From M3007 sp043764095 (GTDB lineage Bacteria > Bacteroidota > Bacteroidia > Chitinophagales > Saprospiraceae), in the NCBI GenBank assembly GCA_043764095.1, contig JAYUKX010000167.1, forward strand, positions 35,092-99,091: a stretch of 64,000 nucleotides of DNA, given 5' to 3'. Under the pieces are notes generated by a model that saw only the letters and a list, made by a program, of their open reading frames with translations, was not told the DNA's origin and made no database searches. Shown here piece after piece: positions 18,635 to 27,822 of this stretch; positions within the stretch are counted from its first letter, which is position 1; each line of letters opens with the position of its first letter. Position numbers and translations under genes: made by a program.

Positions 18635-18722
18635 GGTAGTGTAGAGTTTGGTTGGTAACGTGCGCCCTTGTAATTTTGTAACCGGATGCACATAACTGCT
18701 GTGAATAAAATTTTTGACGGTG

Positions 18723-18751
18723 CAAATCTAAAGCATATTTTTGAGACACAA
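18723..18751 (-). promoter_or_regulatory. recA promoter (-33 TTG, -7 TAGATTTG)
   Basis: The minus strand reads TTG (18749-18751), 18 bases, then TAGATTTG (18723-18730), the best two-part match to the Bacteroidota promoter in the window. No LexA-type dyad was recognised. Confidence 0.7.
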
Positions 18752-18972
18752 AAACATTTTGTTTGTTTTTTTTGAAAAAAAATTAAAATAGTTTGAAAAT
18801 AGTTTTTTCTAACGCTTTTCTATTGAAAATATAATGCACAAAAAATTGATAATGAATTACTTATATGCTTTTCACACAAATGACACAAATTGCCTTTATT
18901 GTAAGGTGCTATAAGAGAAAAGTAGGGTTGTTTTATGTAAGGCTTCCTGAAAAGCAGGGTTTTCTTATAAAA

Positions 18973-19044
18973 GGTGCAGCGCACCGTAATATTTGTAGGA
19001 GCGTCGTTGCGGTGAATAAAAAATATTGTACACAACGGCGCTCC
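18973..19044. repeat. REP-like palindromes downstream of cysK
   Basis: GGTGCAGCGCACC (18973-18985) is a perfect palindrome; GGAGCGTCGTTG (18998-19009) pairs with CAACGGCGCTCC (19033-19044) with one mismatch. They lie between the recA promoter and the cysK stop and could end cysK transcripts. Confidence 0.5.
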
Positions 19045-19070
19045 GATAAAAAGCATACCTTTTGGGGTGT

Positions 19071-19985
19071 TTATTCAAACAAACCCTCAATCGACAAATA
19101 CCGTTCGCCGGTATCGTAGTTGAAGCCGAGAATACGCGATCCTGCCGGTATATTGGGCAAATGCTGCGCAATAGCGGCCAAAGTAGCACCTGATGAAATA
19201 CCGCCAAAAATCCCTTCTTCTACAGCAGATCGTTTTGCATACTCAAATGCAGCATCTTTGGAGACCTGTATGATACCGTCTAATACATCCGTATGAAGGT
19301 TTTTGGGTATAAAACCAGCCCCAATACCTTGAATAGGGTGTGGACCTGGCGCACCACCAGAAATCACGGGACTCAATGCCGGCTCCACGGCCAATACTTT
19401 AAGATTAGGAAAATGGGTTTTGAGTACTTCGCCCACTGCCGTGATATGCCCGCCGGTACCTACACCAGTAATGAGGTAATCCAAGCCATCGGGGAAATCG
19501 GCGAGAATTTCGGGTACTGTTGTAGCCTTATGTACCGCAATATTTGCCTCGTTCTCAAACTGCTGTGGCATCCAGGAATTGGGTGTTTCGCGTACCAGCT
19601 CGCCTGCGCGTTCAATGGCACCTTTCATTCCTTTTTCACGTGGCGTAAGGTCAAATTTGGCACCATAAGCAGCCATTAACCTGCGGCGTTCAATGGACAT
19701 ACTTTCTGGCATTACCAGTATCAGTTCGTATCCCTTTACTGCCGCTACCATAGCCAAACCAATACCAGTATTACCACTAGTGGGCTCAATAATCACTGAA
19801 CCAGGACGAAGTGTACCGTCTTTTTCGGCGGCTTCAATCATGCTTAATGCAATACGATCTTTGATGCTGCCACCTGGATTGGCGCGTTCCAGTTTGATCC
19901 ATACCTCATGGTCAGTGCCAAAAAGGTGGTTGATACGTACGTGTGGCGTATTGCCAATGGTGGCTAAAATATTGTTTGCCTTCAT
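19071..19985 (-). CDS. cysK: cysteine synthase A (O-acetylserine sulfhydrylase)
   Basis: Pyridoxal-phosphate enzyme making cysteine from O-acetylserine and sulfide; 304 residues, normal length. The PLP lysine is in NPGGSIKDRIAL, the substrate loop is EPTSGNTGIGLA, and the phosphate-binding glycines are in TGVGTGGHITAVG. The C-terminus FNYDTGERYLSIEGLFE is typical. It is the second gene of the operon with serine acetyltransferase, 25 bases downstream of it, so substrate production and use are co-expressed. Confidence 0.97.
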   Translation of the reverse strand: MKANNILATIGNTPHVRINHLFGTDHEVWIKLERANPGGSIKDRIALSMIEAAEKDGTLRPGSVIIEPTSGNTGIGLAMVAAVKGYELILVMPESMSIERRRLMAAYGAKFDLTPREKGMKGAIERAGELVRETPNSWMPQQFENEANIAVHKATTVPEILADFPDGLDYLITGVGTGGHITAVGEVLKTHFPNLKVLAVEPALSPVISGGAPGPHPIQGIGAGFIPKNLHTDVLDGIIQVSKDAAFEYAKRSAVEEGIFGGISSGATLAAIAQHLPNIPAGSRILGFNYDTGERYLSIEGLFE

Positions 19986-20010
19986 AATATTGTGATAGTT
20001 ATTTGTTTAA

Positions 20011-20832
20011 TTATATGACAAAATGAATAGGTTCTTCCAAACCTCGTGTGCGTACTTTTACCTTCGATTGGTGCACCACAATAGAGTAAGGTGGTACGCT
20101 GGCAGTGAGCCAAGTATTACCGCCCACAACGGAATCGTGACCAACCGTAGTGTTTCCGCCTAAAATGGTGCTATTGGCATAAATAACACAATTATCCTCG
20201 ATCGTGGGGTGGCGTTTAGTATTGGCCAATGATTTTTCTACCTGCAATGCACCTAAAGTAACACCTTGATAAATACGGACATGGTTACCGATAATAGTTG
20301 TGGCACCAATAACCACTCCTGTTCCGTGATCTATAAAAAATGAATTACCGATCGTAGCACCCGGGTGGATATCAATCCCCGTTTTACTATGTGCATACTC
20401 CGATAAAAGACGAGGCAACAAGGGGACTTTTTGCAGGTGTAATTGGTGCGCTAACCGATAGACCGTAATGGCTTTGAATCCAGGATAAGCCGCCATTACT
20501 TCGGTAATATCGGTGGCAGCTGGGTCATATTGGTAAAATGCGTCGGCATCTTGAATTAATTGTTCGTAAACAACGGGGACTGCCGAAAAAAACTGATTGG
20601 ATACCTGTTCCACGGTCGTAGTCAGTTGCACCGATAAAGGGCGCAGCAATGCCTCTAACTGTACTTGCAAGTCCTTATAACGCGTTGCAGCAGCACCAGC
20701 CGCCGAGCCACCTGATACCGGGAATAGCCATTCATATACGTCATCAGCAAAGGTATTGGCTAGGACTACCGATGGCGTAGTGCCAGCACAACGTGCTTGT
20801 TCTTCGTCTAAATGTTGTAAAAAACTTTGCAT
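20011..20832 (-). CDS. cysE: serine O-acetyltransferase (EpsC type)
   Basis: Transfers acetyl from acetyl-CoA to serine, the committed step to cysteine. The start MQSFLQHLDEEQARC gives 273 residues; the upstream in-frame ATG at 20913 adds residues unlike the family. The N-terminal helical domain includes DADAFYQYDPAATDI and YRLAHQLH. The left-handed beta-helix of hexapeptide repeats starts at HSKTGIDIHPGATIGNSFFID, with the catalytic-region DHGTGVVIGATTIIGNHVRIYQGVTLGAL. First gene of the cysE-cysK operon. Confidence 0.94.
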   Translation of the reverse strand: MQSFLQHLDEEQARCAGTTPSVVLANTFADDVYEWLFPVSGGSAAGAAATRYKDLQVQLEALLRPLSVQLTTTVEQVSNQFFSAVPVVYEQLIQDADAFYQYDPAATDITEVMAAYPGFKAITVYRLAHQLHLQKVPLLPRLLSEYAHSKTGIDIHPGATIGNSFFIDHGTGVVIGATTIIGNHVRIYQGVTLGALQVEKSLANTKRHPTIEDNCVIYANSTILGGNTTVGHDSVVGGNTWLTASVPPYSIVVHQSKVKVRTRGLEEPIHFVI

Positions 20833-20938
20833 TTTCTTTTGTATTAGTAATGTGTACTTCGACTTTGTTGGTTTGTGCATAAAAATCGTAAAGCGTCTCA
20901 TAAATTTATGCACAAAACCTAGCGACGCTCAGAATAAA

Positions 20939-20985
20939 GCACAAAAGCCCTTTCGCGGAACTGATCCGGGAAAGGGCTTTTGTGC
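20939..20985. terminator. perfect 16-bp hairpin upstream of cysE
   Basis: GCACAAAAGCCCTTTC (20939-20954) and its exact inverse (20970-20985) enclose a 15-base loop. The A-rich/T-rich stem base would let it terminate in either direction. No gene ends here, so it is either an orphan terminator or part of the cysE leader (see findings). Confidence 0.6.
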
Positions 20986-21396
20986 ATATTTAAATATATG
21001 ACTAATATCTACATGTCACTATATAATGAAATGCGATGCCCTTTGCCCGATTATCGGACAACAGCAACAACAACAACAAACAGTATAGATATTAAAGTAC
21101 GTCATATTAATTGGATGCAAAGATCAAGCATTTTTTTTAATCTTGTATGCTTGTCCACAAAAAAATTTTATATAAGCAGTTTCGAAGTACAAACATACGA
21201 GGAACACAGATTGCAATTGATTACGCACAAAACACCATGCGCTTTCCACTGCCCAAGCCCCTTGCAGCATTCTACACAACCCATCCGTCGTTTTTAACAA
21301 TTCGTGACATCCGAGCTGGCACAGCCCGCCGAAAGACCCAAACTTTGCACCGTCATTCAAAAAAAAACGAGATTCAACACATGCAACCAACCGATT

Positions 21397-21656
21397 AAGT
21401 ATTTGGACATAATTAATTAGCATTCTAATTTTTTTAGCATAAAAAATCACAGGTACGGAACAAGGACGGCTTCTTCGAAGACAAATTGATGAAGTAATTG
21501 GCATCAACCTCGGGACTGACTGGCACTCCGATCTGAATAGTCTGAATTTTAACCACTCATTTTATTATCATTTATCATCACCAAATCAGGGCATAATTAA
21601 TTGGTAAAAAAGACCAAGTTTAAAATGGCAATTAATGTTGCCCTGATACTTAAACA
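21397..21656. repeat. repeat family G, copy 1 (two ends ~190 bp apart)
   Basis: The left end AAGTATTTGGACATAATTAA (21397-21416) matches the end of the element at 37806-37964. The right part (21611-21656, AGACCAAGTTTAAAATGG then ATACTTAAACA) matches that element's other end. A separate palindrome ATCAGGGCA..TGCCCTGAT spans 21585-21647. The 20833-21666 gap otherwise holds only the hairpin at 20939 and no credible gene. Confidence 0.6.
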
Positions 21657-21666
21657 GCATTAAGTT

Positions 21667-22320
21667 ATGTCAAGAATGCAATTGTTCGATACGCCTCACA
21701 AGGCGTTACGTCTCGCTTTCAGCGAACTCCTGACGTTGGCAGGAAAAACCGACTTTAACCAAACTGATGACATCAGCACCCTGCGAAACGCCATGGAAAA
21801 CACGTTTTCTCTGGTCAAATCGCACTCGCACCATGAGGACGACATTTGTTTTTTTGACCTCGATCAAATTGCTCCTCATGCCACACAACACGACCGTGCA
21901 GAACACATCCGTCTGCACCACCAGATTGATGCGCTCATGGAAAAAATAACCACCCTTTTGACCGGGCAGGATAAGGTAGAGGCAGGCCGCTCGCTGTACA
22001 CCGACTTGTGCCATTTCCACGCTGAAATGCTTGTACACATGATGGAAGAGGAGCGCGACACACAGCCCATCTTCTGGAATCACATGACCGATGAGCAGTT
22101 GGGTACATTTGAACCCCGCATTATGGCTGCCATGACCCCCGAAATGTCTGCGCTGTGGTTGCGTTACATTATTCCTACTCAAACGCCTGCCGAATTAGTG
22201 GGAATGTTCAGGGGCATGAAGGCTGCGGCTCCGCCTTTTGCTTTTGATGCCAATATGCAATTGGCTCAGGCGGTGCTGACCATTGCCGAGTTTGAAAAAT
22301 TAGCCGCAGCTGTGGCTTAG
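21667..22320 (+). CDS. hemerythrin HHE-domain-like protein
   Basis: 217 residues, no signal peptide, all-helical in character. Candidate di-iron ligands are well placed: H11 (DTPHKAL), a HSHHEDD cluster near residue 55, H/E in AEHIRLHHQID near 78-84, and HFHAEMLVHMMEEE near 117-130. Proteins of this kind bind O2, NO or iron; the precise role cannot be told from sequence. The stop codon TAG is the first triplet of a mobile repeat (family E). Confidence 0.75.
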   Translation: MSRMQLFDTPHKALRLAFSELLTLAGKTDFNQTDDISTLRNAMENTFSLVKSHSHHEDDICFFDLDQIAPHATQHDRAEHIRLHHQIDALMEKITTLLTGQDKVEAGRSLYTDLCHFHAEMLVHMMEEERDTQPIFWNHMTDEQLGTFEPRIMAAMTPEMSALWLRYIIPTQTPAELVGMFRGMKAAAPPFAFDANMQLAQAVLTIAEFEKLAAAVA

Positions 22321-22471
22321 GAATGATGCCGAAATAAAAGTCCAAATTGAAACCCATCTTTTACGTTCAAACTGCACGTTACCCCACCCCCACTATTCGC
22401 CTCAAAAAACACTTATTTGACCGCAAAATCTTGAACCTGAATTTGAACCTTTATTCCAGCATCGTTCCTTA
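22318..22471. repeat. repeat family E, copy 1 (MITE-like, starts in a stop codon)
   Basis: The left arm opens TAGGAATGATGCCGAAATAA (22318-22337) and continues AAAGTCCAAATT. The right arm, read on the minus strand from 22471, is AAGGAACGATGCTGGAATAA then AGGTTCAAATTCAGG. The two arms are inverted copies about 155 bp apart. Three relatives lie at 40074, 57557 and 63898. Confidence 0.7.
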
Positions 22472-22532
22472 AAACCAACAACCACTTTTTAATAATCACT
22501 ATTTTTTTCACATATTAACTGATTTTTTAACT

Positions 22533-22964
22533 ATGAAAAATGCAATTTCAAAATCTAATCTCTTGGCCTTCGGCCTGCTGCTCCTTTTGTTACCGAGCCT
22601 TACATCTTGTAAAAAGGACAAAGAGGAGGACACCATCCGTGAACAGTTCGTCGGTAATTGGGCTGTCAAGTCCTTCACCATTGATGGCGTTGAGGTAAAA
22701 GGGTCGATCGTCACGGCTTCAAAAATGGAGTTCGAGGCGTACACCGGCTCCAATGGTGATTTCGAGTGGAGCATCAACTATTCCGATGGGACAAGCGAAA
22801 TCCAAACTGGCGACTACGAAGTGGATGAAGTTGACAAGGAAGTTACGCTCGAAAACAACGAGGGCGACCGTGTCAAATTTGACTTTGATCTGGATGGCAA
22901 TGACCTTGAGCTATCAGGCATTGAGGATGGTCAACGCATCGTGCTGAAGGTTGAGCGAGATTAA
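22533..22964 (+). CDS. lipocalin-like lipoprotein
   Basis: 143 residues with a lipoprotein signal ending LLPSLTSC (Cys26), then a lysine/glutamate-rich spacer and a small beta-rich domain of the pattern seen in Bacteroidota lipocalin-like proteins (FVGNWAVKSFTIDGVEVKGS near 40, repeated strands, IVLKVERD at the end). Highly acidic. Probably anchored on the periplasmic or surface side; ligand unknown. Confidence 0.7.
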   Translation: MKNAISKSNLLAFGLLLLLLPSLTSCKKDKEEDTIREQFVGNWAVKSFTIDGVEVKGSIVTASKMEFEAYTGSNGDFEWSINYSDGTSEIQTGDYEVDEVDKEVTLENNEGDRVKFDFDLDGNDLELSGIEDGQRIVLKVERD

Positions 22965-22985
22965 GGTTTAATTTTTTCGAAAGAT

Positions 22986-23053
22986 TAGGGATCGCGTCCT
23001 AAATAAGTGTAAGGTTTCCAGCCTTGCGGGACGGGTTGGGGACGCGATCCTAA
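22986..23053. repeat. repeat family F, short copy (GGATCGCGTCCTAAATAA)
   Basis: GGATCGCGTCCTAAATAAGT (22989-23008) with a following TGT and, 30 bases on, the inverse GGGACGCGATCCTAA (23038-23052). The same end sequence bounds the element at 29496-29659; this copy is internally deleted or minimal. Confidence 0.65.
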
Positions 23054-23177
23054 AGATAAGCCCGACTGCCGAAAGGTTAGTTGGGTTTTGCTCAATTCGT
23101 CCGTATCGGGTTGGGGATCTGTACCCTGTAGCCCACCTTTAGATCATCATTCAATCATCATTCAAATTTTGAATTTT

Positions 23178-23732
23178 ATGCAAATTCAGTATCCACACAG
23201 CATCGAAAATTGCATTGGTGAAAAACTCACCTTTATATGCGTAGAAAACAGCCTTGAAGGCGAAAAGGTACTCGTCGAAAATTGGGTGCAACCAGGCTGT
23301 GGCCCCACCATGCACACCCATTTTTTGCAGGATGAATCGCTCACCGTTGTCAGCGGCAAAATCGGGTATCAACTGCTTGGAGGTTCAGAGCAATTTGCAG
23401 GGCCGGGCGAAACGGTACTGTTTAGGCGCAATATTCCCCATCGCTTCTGGAATGCAGGGAACGACATCCTCCACTGCACCGGCTGGGTCAGCCCGGCCAA
23501 TACGGTCGTTTATTTTTTAACAACCCTGTTCGCCGCTCAGAACAAATCGGGCAGCGAGCGCCCTGAAACCTTCGATGGGGCCTACCTGATTACCCGCTAC
23601 GGCAGCGAATACGACTTGCCAGAGTTGCCTGGTTTTGTAAAAAAAGTCATTTTCCCGCTGATCGTTTTGGTCGGCAAACTGCTCGGCAAATACCCGCATT
23701 TTAAAGATGCACCCCAGTCGGTGAAAGGGTAA
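23178..23732 (+). CDS. cupin-domain protein with C-terminal hydrophobic segment
   Basis: 184 residues from the chosen ATG (MQIQYPHSIENCIGEKL); the upstream in-frame ATG at 23088 runs through repeat sequence. A single cupin barrel covers about 10-115: metal-ligand-like residues in GPTMHTHFLQDES and the second motif in RNIPHRFWNAG. Then comes a short hydrophobic stretch VKKVIFPLIVLVGKLLGKYP (about 150-170) that could contact the membrane. Substrate unknown. Confidence 0.7.
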   Translation: MQIQYPHSIENCIGEKLTFICVENSLEGEKVLVENWVQPGCGPTMHTHFLQDESLTVVSGKIGYQLLGGSEQFAGPGETVLFRRNIPHRFWNAGNDILHCTGWVSPANTVVYFLTTLFAAQNKSGSERPETFDGAYLITRYGSEYDLPELPGFVKKVIFPLIVLVGKLLGKYPHFKDAPQSVKG

Positions 23733-23930
23733 TTGTGAGGTCGAATACATGCAACAATCAGGGTTGGTGTATTCGACTTTTTCACTGAGTCCGAGGAGGT
23801 CAAGCATCGTGGTTTTTTCGAGAAATCGAGGACATCAAGGTGCTGCCCGAACGGTATTTTTCATGTTTCGCCCCAGTCGTACTCGTTTTTACATATATGG
23901 AGATTCCAGAGAAAAATATCCTATAACAAA

Positions 23931-24953
23931 GGTAACAACACTGTGAAATAATGACCATCGTAGTGTACCTCAAAACCATTGGCACCGAGCAGTTCGTAGC
24001 GCTGCCGTAGGTTCTCTAGTCCGACACCTTGGGAGCGCGGGCGAGTGATTTTGCGCTGCATATTATTTCGCACGATGATGACAGGTGACCTTGCTCTTCC
24101 CGATCATAAATAGCTTTCGGAAACGGATTTGTCGTCAAAAATTTCAATTTTCAAAGGGTTTTGAGCACCAATTTCTTTGTGCTTCGCGGTGTTTTCCTCC
24201 AAAATCTGGAGGGCGAGGGCGGGTAATTTCTTGTCAAAAACTTCCTTCAATACCTCGATTTCCATCGAAACACCCGTGTCACAGCGGTGTTTTGCGTGAA
24301 AGGAATGAATATCAGCAGTTGGCCAGATTCGATGGCTTGCTTATCTCCGTTGTTTTCCAACTGTCGCCAATCATGGCCTGGCGCATCGAGCGAGATGCTT
24401 TGGGGCAGGTGGCCACAGGCGATGCACAGCTGTGCATCGAAGACTTTCACTGTTATGTTCAGAGGCAGGTTTTGGGTGCGCACCAAGCAGTCCAGCGCGT
24501 TTTGGAGGATCAGCACCGGAACGCTCTTATCCCAGCCGCCTGACGGTAACGCAAGCGAAAAAGCCCCCTCTTCAAAGCGGTTTTTCAGTAAAAAGGAGTA
24601 CGATTCGGCGAATTGCAACTCCTCGTCCAGCGTCACGGTTGCTTGCCTCCCGCCCGCAGCAGATAGCGGTACACCTTGGATAGTTTGTCCACAAAGCGCT
24701 CGACTAGTGGCGGGTCTTCGCCGATGAGGGCGGAGAGTGTGGTGAGCGAGTTGAAGAGAAAGTGCGGGTTGACGCGGGTTTTCAATGCGTCTAATTGCTG
24801 CTGTGCCTATTGTTTTTTGAGGTGCTCGGCTTTTTTGAGGGCATTTTTGTATTGGTTGAAAAAATATATCGCTTCGTAACCGCCGCCAATAATGACCAAA
24901 AACAAAAAACCAATGGCAGCATTGGCAAACCAAAACTGGACAGTTACAAGCAT
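23931..24953 (-). pseudogene. decayed tandem LytS-like kinases (pseudokinase + kinase fused by deletion)
   Basis: Minus-strand remnants in the same order as the intact genes at 29716-31547. From 24953: a membrane segment and linker (YEAIYFFNQYKNALKKAEHLKKQ) stopped by a TAG, then AQQQLDALKTRVNPHFLFNSL in the same frame, a frameshift near 24655, and TVTLDEELQFAESYSFLLKN to CGHLPQSISL and IFIPFTQNT. From about 24270 in a third frame a second gene's tail begins: LPALALQILEENTAKHKEI, another stop, then GVGLENLRQRYELLGANGFE ending at 23931. The middle of the second kinase and the whole regulator gene are missing. Confidence 0.85.
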
Positions 24954-25054
24954 CAAAATAAAGTGATAAAAAGTACCGATTTGTTCCTAAGATATAGCAT
25001 ATTTCATGTCAAAGCAAATCGAAAGGCACGACGGCCTCATACGCCAGAATAAAA

Positions 25055-25088
25055 TTAAGGTCTTGTTCCAGTACGGACAAGACCTTAA
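25055..25088. terminator. 12-bp hairpin, TTAAGGTCTTGT type
   Basis: TTAAGGTCTTGT (25055-25066) pairs exactly with 25077-25088; the plus strand continues into AAAGACGTAAAAAAAA. Possibly a terminator; no obvious gene feeds it. Confidence 0.4.
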
Positions 25089-25108
25089 AGACGTAAAAAA
25101 AATAAGAA

Positions 25109-25171
25109 CTTGTCTGGATTTTCATGATCCTGTAAACGCAAAACTTGCCGTTTGATTAGATTCCAGACAAG
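25109..25171. repeat. 10-bp inverted repeat CTTGTCTGGA
   Basis: CTTGTCTGGA (25109-25118) and its exact inverse (25162-25171), 43 bases apart. It sits just past the end of the small membrane ORF. Confidence 0.35.
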
Positions 25172-25188
25172 GGATAAGGGAGATAGTT

Positions 25189-25296
25189 TTAATTAGGCCG
25201 TCGCAGATAATCTCTGTTTTTATAAACTAAAACACACCCTGAAATAGCAACGCAGAGGGCTAAAAAAAACAATACATACATTAAGTTATTGAACAT
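25189..25296 (-). CDS. 35-aa single-pass membrane peptide (candidate)
   Basis: An ATG-to-TAA frame giving MFNNLMYVLFFLALCVAI, then SGCVLVYKNRDYLRRPN. It has one membrane helix with a positively charged tail (KNRDYLRR), consistent with a positive-inside small membrane protein with the C-terminus in the cytoplasm. The region is otherwise empty. I recognise no family; it may also be a chance frame. Confidence 0.4.
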   Translation of the reverse strand: MFNNLMYVLFFLALCVAISGCVLVYKNRDYLRRPN

Positions 25297-25351
25297 GTTA
25301 ATTATTGATTGGTAAGTTTCTTAACAATTAAAATCGGTTTGATAGACACGT

Positions 25352-25467
25352 TCTAATTTCTGCTGCCGCTTCAAAAACGACGACTTCATGTCCTGCACGG
25401 TGGAGGGCAATTGCGCGGTTAGTCCAGCAATGCCTCCTCCGATAATGCTGAAGGATGACTTTTTCAT
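25352..25467 (-). pseudogene. N-terminal fragment of an FAD-dependent oxidoreductase
   Basis: MKKSSFSIIGGGIAGLT from ATG 25467, a frameshift, then NRAIALHRAGHEVVVFEAAAEIR. Together they match the dinucleotide-binding start (GxGxxG, then E for ribose) of UbiH/PHBH-type monooxygenases, normally about 380 residues. Everything after about 40 residues is lost. Confidence 0.75.
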
Positions 25468-25484
25468 ATAGAAATCTGTTGTTT

Positions 25485-26558
25485 TTAGCGTTTAATGATT
25501 GGAAGAGGAGTTGAAATATTGACACCTTGCTTTGTTTGGGCACTGATCCAGTAAATACCAGCTGGCGACGCGTTTAAGTCCACTTGAAACGAACCATCTG
25601 TGCTACTTTGGGTGCTGATTGGTCGCCCGTCTGCGTTGTAAAGCGTTAGTGTCAGCGATATCTGATCGGGTGAGGTGGCTTCTATCAACCATCGTCCATC
25701 CGCAGAAGGGTTGGCTGACAATACACGCAGTTTAATCCGATCTTCGTCTGGTACATAGGTGCCTGAAGTAGGGTTCAACTGGTAAGTCACCTCTGTTTGA
25801 GTGGGCTGAGACGATTGCTGAATGGGTAAGCCTGGAACATAGGTAATAGCGGTTACCGTCGAGTTGCGAATTTCTAAAACAGCATTCCGGATGCCGGGCA
25901 CAAACCAGGCATAATTAACATTGTTGGAGCGATCAAGGGTATAGTACCCGTCACTAAAGGATACCACGCTGTCTGTGTGCGTTTCCACAGTTTTGATTCG
26001 AATAGCATTCTGGTAAGTTGCGCCCGGTAGGATAAGTGTACCATAAGCATCGTACAACATGGTCTTGGTGCCATAAACTTCGGATTGAAAAAACACTAAG
26101 TCCCGCTGCCCGCGATAACTGTTTGTAACAGTTTGGCCAAATGTCATCGGCAACCGTGCCAGTAAATTAGGATCGGACATGATTTCGAAGTTTTCTTCAA
26201 ATGTAGCACCTAAATACCAATATTCCGAGCCTGTCTGATTAAAATAAGCATAAGAGACACCGCCACCCTCATAAGTGTATTCCGTAGCGAGATTGGCAAA
26301 TGGGAACAGATTGGCCTTGGGTGTTTGGCTGGGGTCTACATAAGAAAGGCTGAATTTTTCATCAACTTTGGGTGACAGATTACTAAAATTCCAAACCTGC
26401 ACGGCTCCTGCCTGGCCTTCCTGTACATTGGTGGAATAACAAGGTTGCAATTGAACCTGATCGCCAATCATGTTAAGTGAACTGGCATCCAAAACGGGTT
26501 GTGCGTATAATCCTGGCATCAAAAGCAACAAGATTAAATAAGAAATTAATTTTTTCAT
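25485..26558 (-). CDS. secreted protein with T9SS type A sorting domain
   Basis: 357 residues: signal peptide (MKKLISYLILLLLMPGLYAQ), a beta-rich middle of unknown function (about 21-265), and a C-terminal sorting domain (about 280-357; LRVLSANPSADGRWLIEA, LTLYNADGRPI, SPAGIYWISAQTKQG) that directs export through the type IX system and attachment at the surface. The middle has no catalytic signature I can name. Stand-alone gene; a decayed oxidoreductase fragment lies 18 bases past its stop. Confidence 0.8.
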   Translation of the reverse strand: MKKLISYLILLLLMPGLYAQPVLDASSLNMIGDQVQLQPCYSTNVQEGQAGAVQVWNFSNLSPKVDEKFSLSYVDPSQTPKANLFPFANLATEYTYEGGGVSYAYFNQTGSEYWYLGATFEENFEIMSDPNLLARLPMTFGQTVTNSYRGQRDLVFFQSEVYGTKTMLYDAYGTLILPGATYQNAIRIKTVETHTDSVVSFSDGYYTLDRSNNVNYAWFVPGIRNAVLEIRNSTVTAITYVPGLPIQQSSQPTQTEVTYQLNPTSGTYVPDEDRIKLRVLSANPSADGRWLIEATSPDQISLTLTLYNADGRPISTQSSTDGSFQVDLNASPAGIYWISAQTKQGVNISTPLPIIKR

Positions 26559-26621
26559 AACTTAAATTTTTTAAAAATATGGTAATGATCTCATTCGGAG
26601 AATGAGGGTGAAAAGTGAGAA

Positions 26622-27596
26622 TTATTTAGATTGATACCGCTCCACCTTGTTGTCAATAGGTGGTATTGTTTTAATAAAGGCAAAAATGGCTGCGGCCTCT
26701 TGATCTGTCAGGGTAACATAAGGGGCCATAGGGTAGGCCAACAGACCGCCTCCTGGCTTTTTGCAATATTTTACCGCGTCTATAAACTGCTGTTCCGTCC
26801 ATTTGCCGATACCTGTTTCGGGGTGCGGCGTGAGATTGGCTGTTGGCACCACCTCGCCTTCCTGGTTGAGCGTGGGATTTCCGCCGCCGTAGTAACGGAA
26901 ACTGTTTTCATGCGTGACAATATCCAACTTGGCAAAGTCGCCGGAGTGACAATGAAAACACCCCAGAACATCATTGGCTAAGTACCGACCCAGCGCTAAT
27001 TGATTGCTCGTATCGGGCAATGAGATGGGTTGGGCGGACAGTGGTGGTGGTGAAAAGGCAATGTTGCTGAGGAATTTGAGCATAAAATTCCATTTGTTGG
27101 CTGGATACTCCCTATTGCTGGGATCCAGGTCGGGATCATCCGAGCGCAACCAGGCGATGATTGCCTTTACGTCCTCATCGGCCATGGTATTGAACTTGGG
27201 CATCATAGGCGGTGCCCAGGAGCCGTCTTTTCGGATGCCGGTGCGCAGGAAATAGTACAATTCGCCATCCGTCCAGATACCTACGCCGTGCACGCTATCC
27301 CGCGTAATGTTCAAGGCAGCCACTTTACCGAACTCTGGGGGCAGATCGGCCATCATTTCGCCGGAAAGTTTCCCATCGTTGCCGCGGTGGCAGGCTTTGC
27401 ACATGACCGTGGCAATCTTGAGTCCGCGAGCGGCCAATGCCGTATTTGTGCGCGGCACTTGCAGTTGGAGCATTTCCGGAGTGGGGGCATATTCGTATTT
27501 CGGTACGCCTTTGATCTGGATGTAAGCGGCTCCCACGCCCAGCAGGGCAATAATGCCAAGCAGCACAAAGCCAATGAATTTGAGTAATTTTTTCAT
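26622..27596 (-). CDS. diheme c-type cytochrome, membrane-anchored
   Basis: 324 residues. An N-terminal uncleaved helix (FIGFVLLGIIALLGVGAAYI) anchors two cytochrome c domains. The first heme site is CKACH (near 66-70) with a distal Met region APPMMPKF; the second is CFHCH (near 211-215) with a later Met in LAYPMAPYV. The layout resembles electron-carrying subunits of alcohol or aldehyde dehydrogenases and of Bacteroidota respiratory chains, but no dehydrogenase is adjacent, so the partner is unknown. Confidence 0.85.
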   Translation of the reverse strand: MKKLLKFIGFVLLGIIALLGVGAAYIQIKGVPKYEYAPTPEMLQLQVPRTNTALAARGLKIATVMCKACHRGNDGKLSGEMMADLPPEFGKVAALNITRDSVHGVGIWTDGELYYFLRTGIRKDGSWAPPMMPKFNTMADEDVKAIIAWLRSDDPDLDPSNREYPANKWNFMLKFLSNIAFSPPPLSAQPISLPDTSNQLALGRYLANDVLGCFHCHSGDFAKLDIVTHENSFRYYGGGNPTLNQEGEVVPTANLTPHPETGIGKWTEQQFIDAVKYCKKPGGGLLAYPMAPYVTLTDQEAAAIFAFIKTIPPIDNKVERYQSK

Positions 27597-27822
27597 AAAA
27601 CAATGTTGTTTGAAAGTGAATTATTGTCTATTCGATAATACATGGAAATAAAGCAGCGCTCTGAACTGGACAGGTTTTGATAAGCCTGTTTCTAAAGTCA
27701 AAGGCTCCGCTTAGGGGTATGCGAGGATACTCCATGATTTGAATGAAAACAGACTATTGAAATGCTGTGCTTTGTCAGGCTCAGGTGCGTTGCCGCATCC
27801 AGCGGAAGCCGAGCCAGATGGC

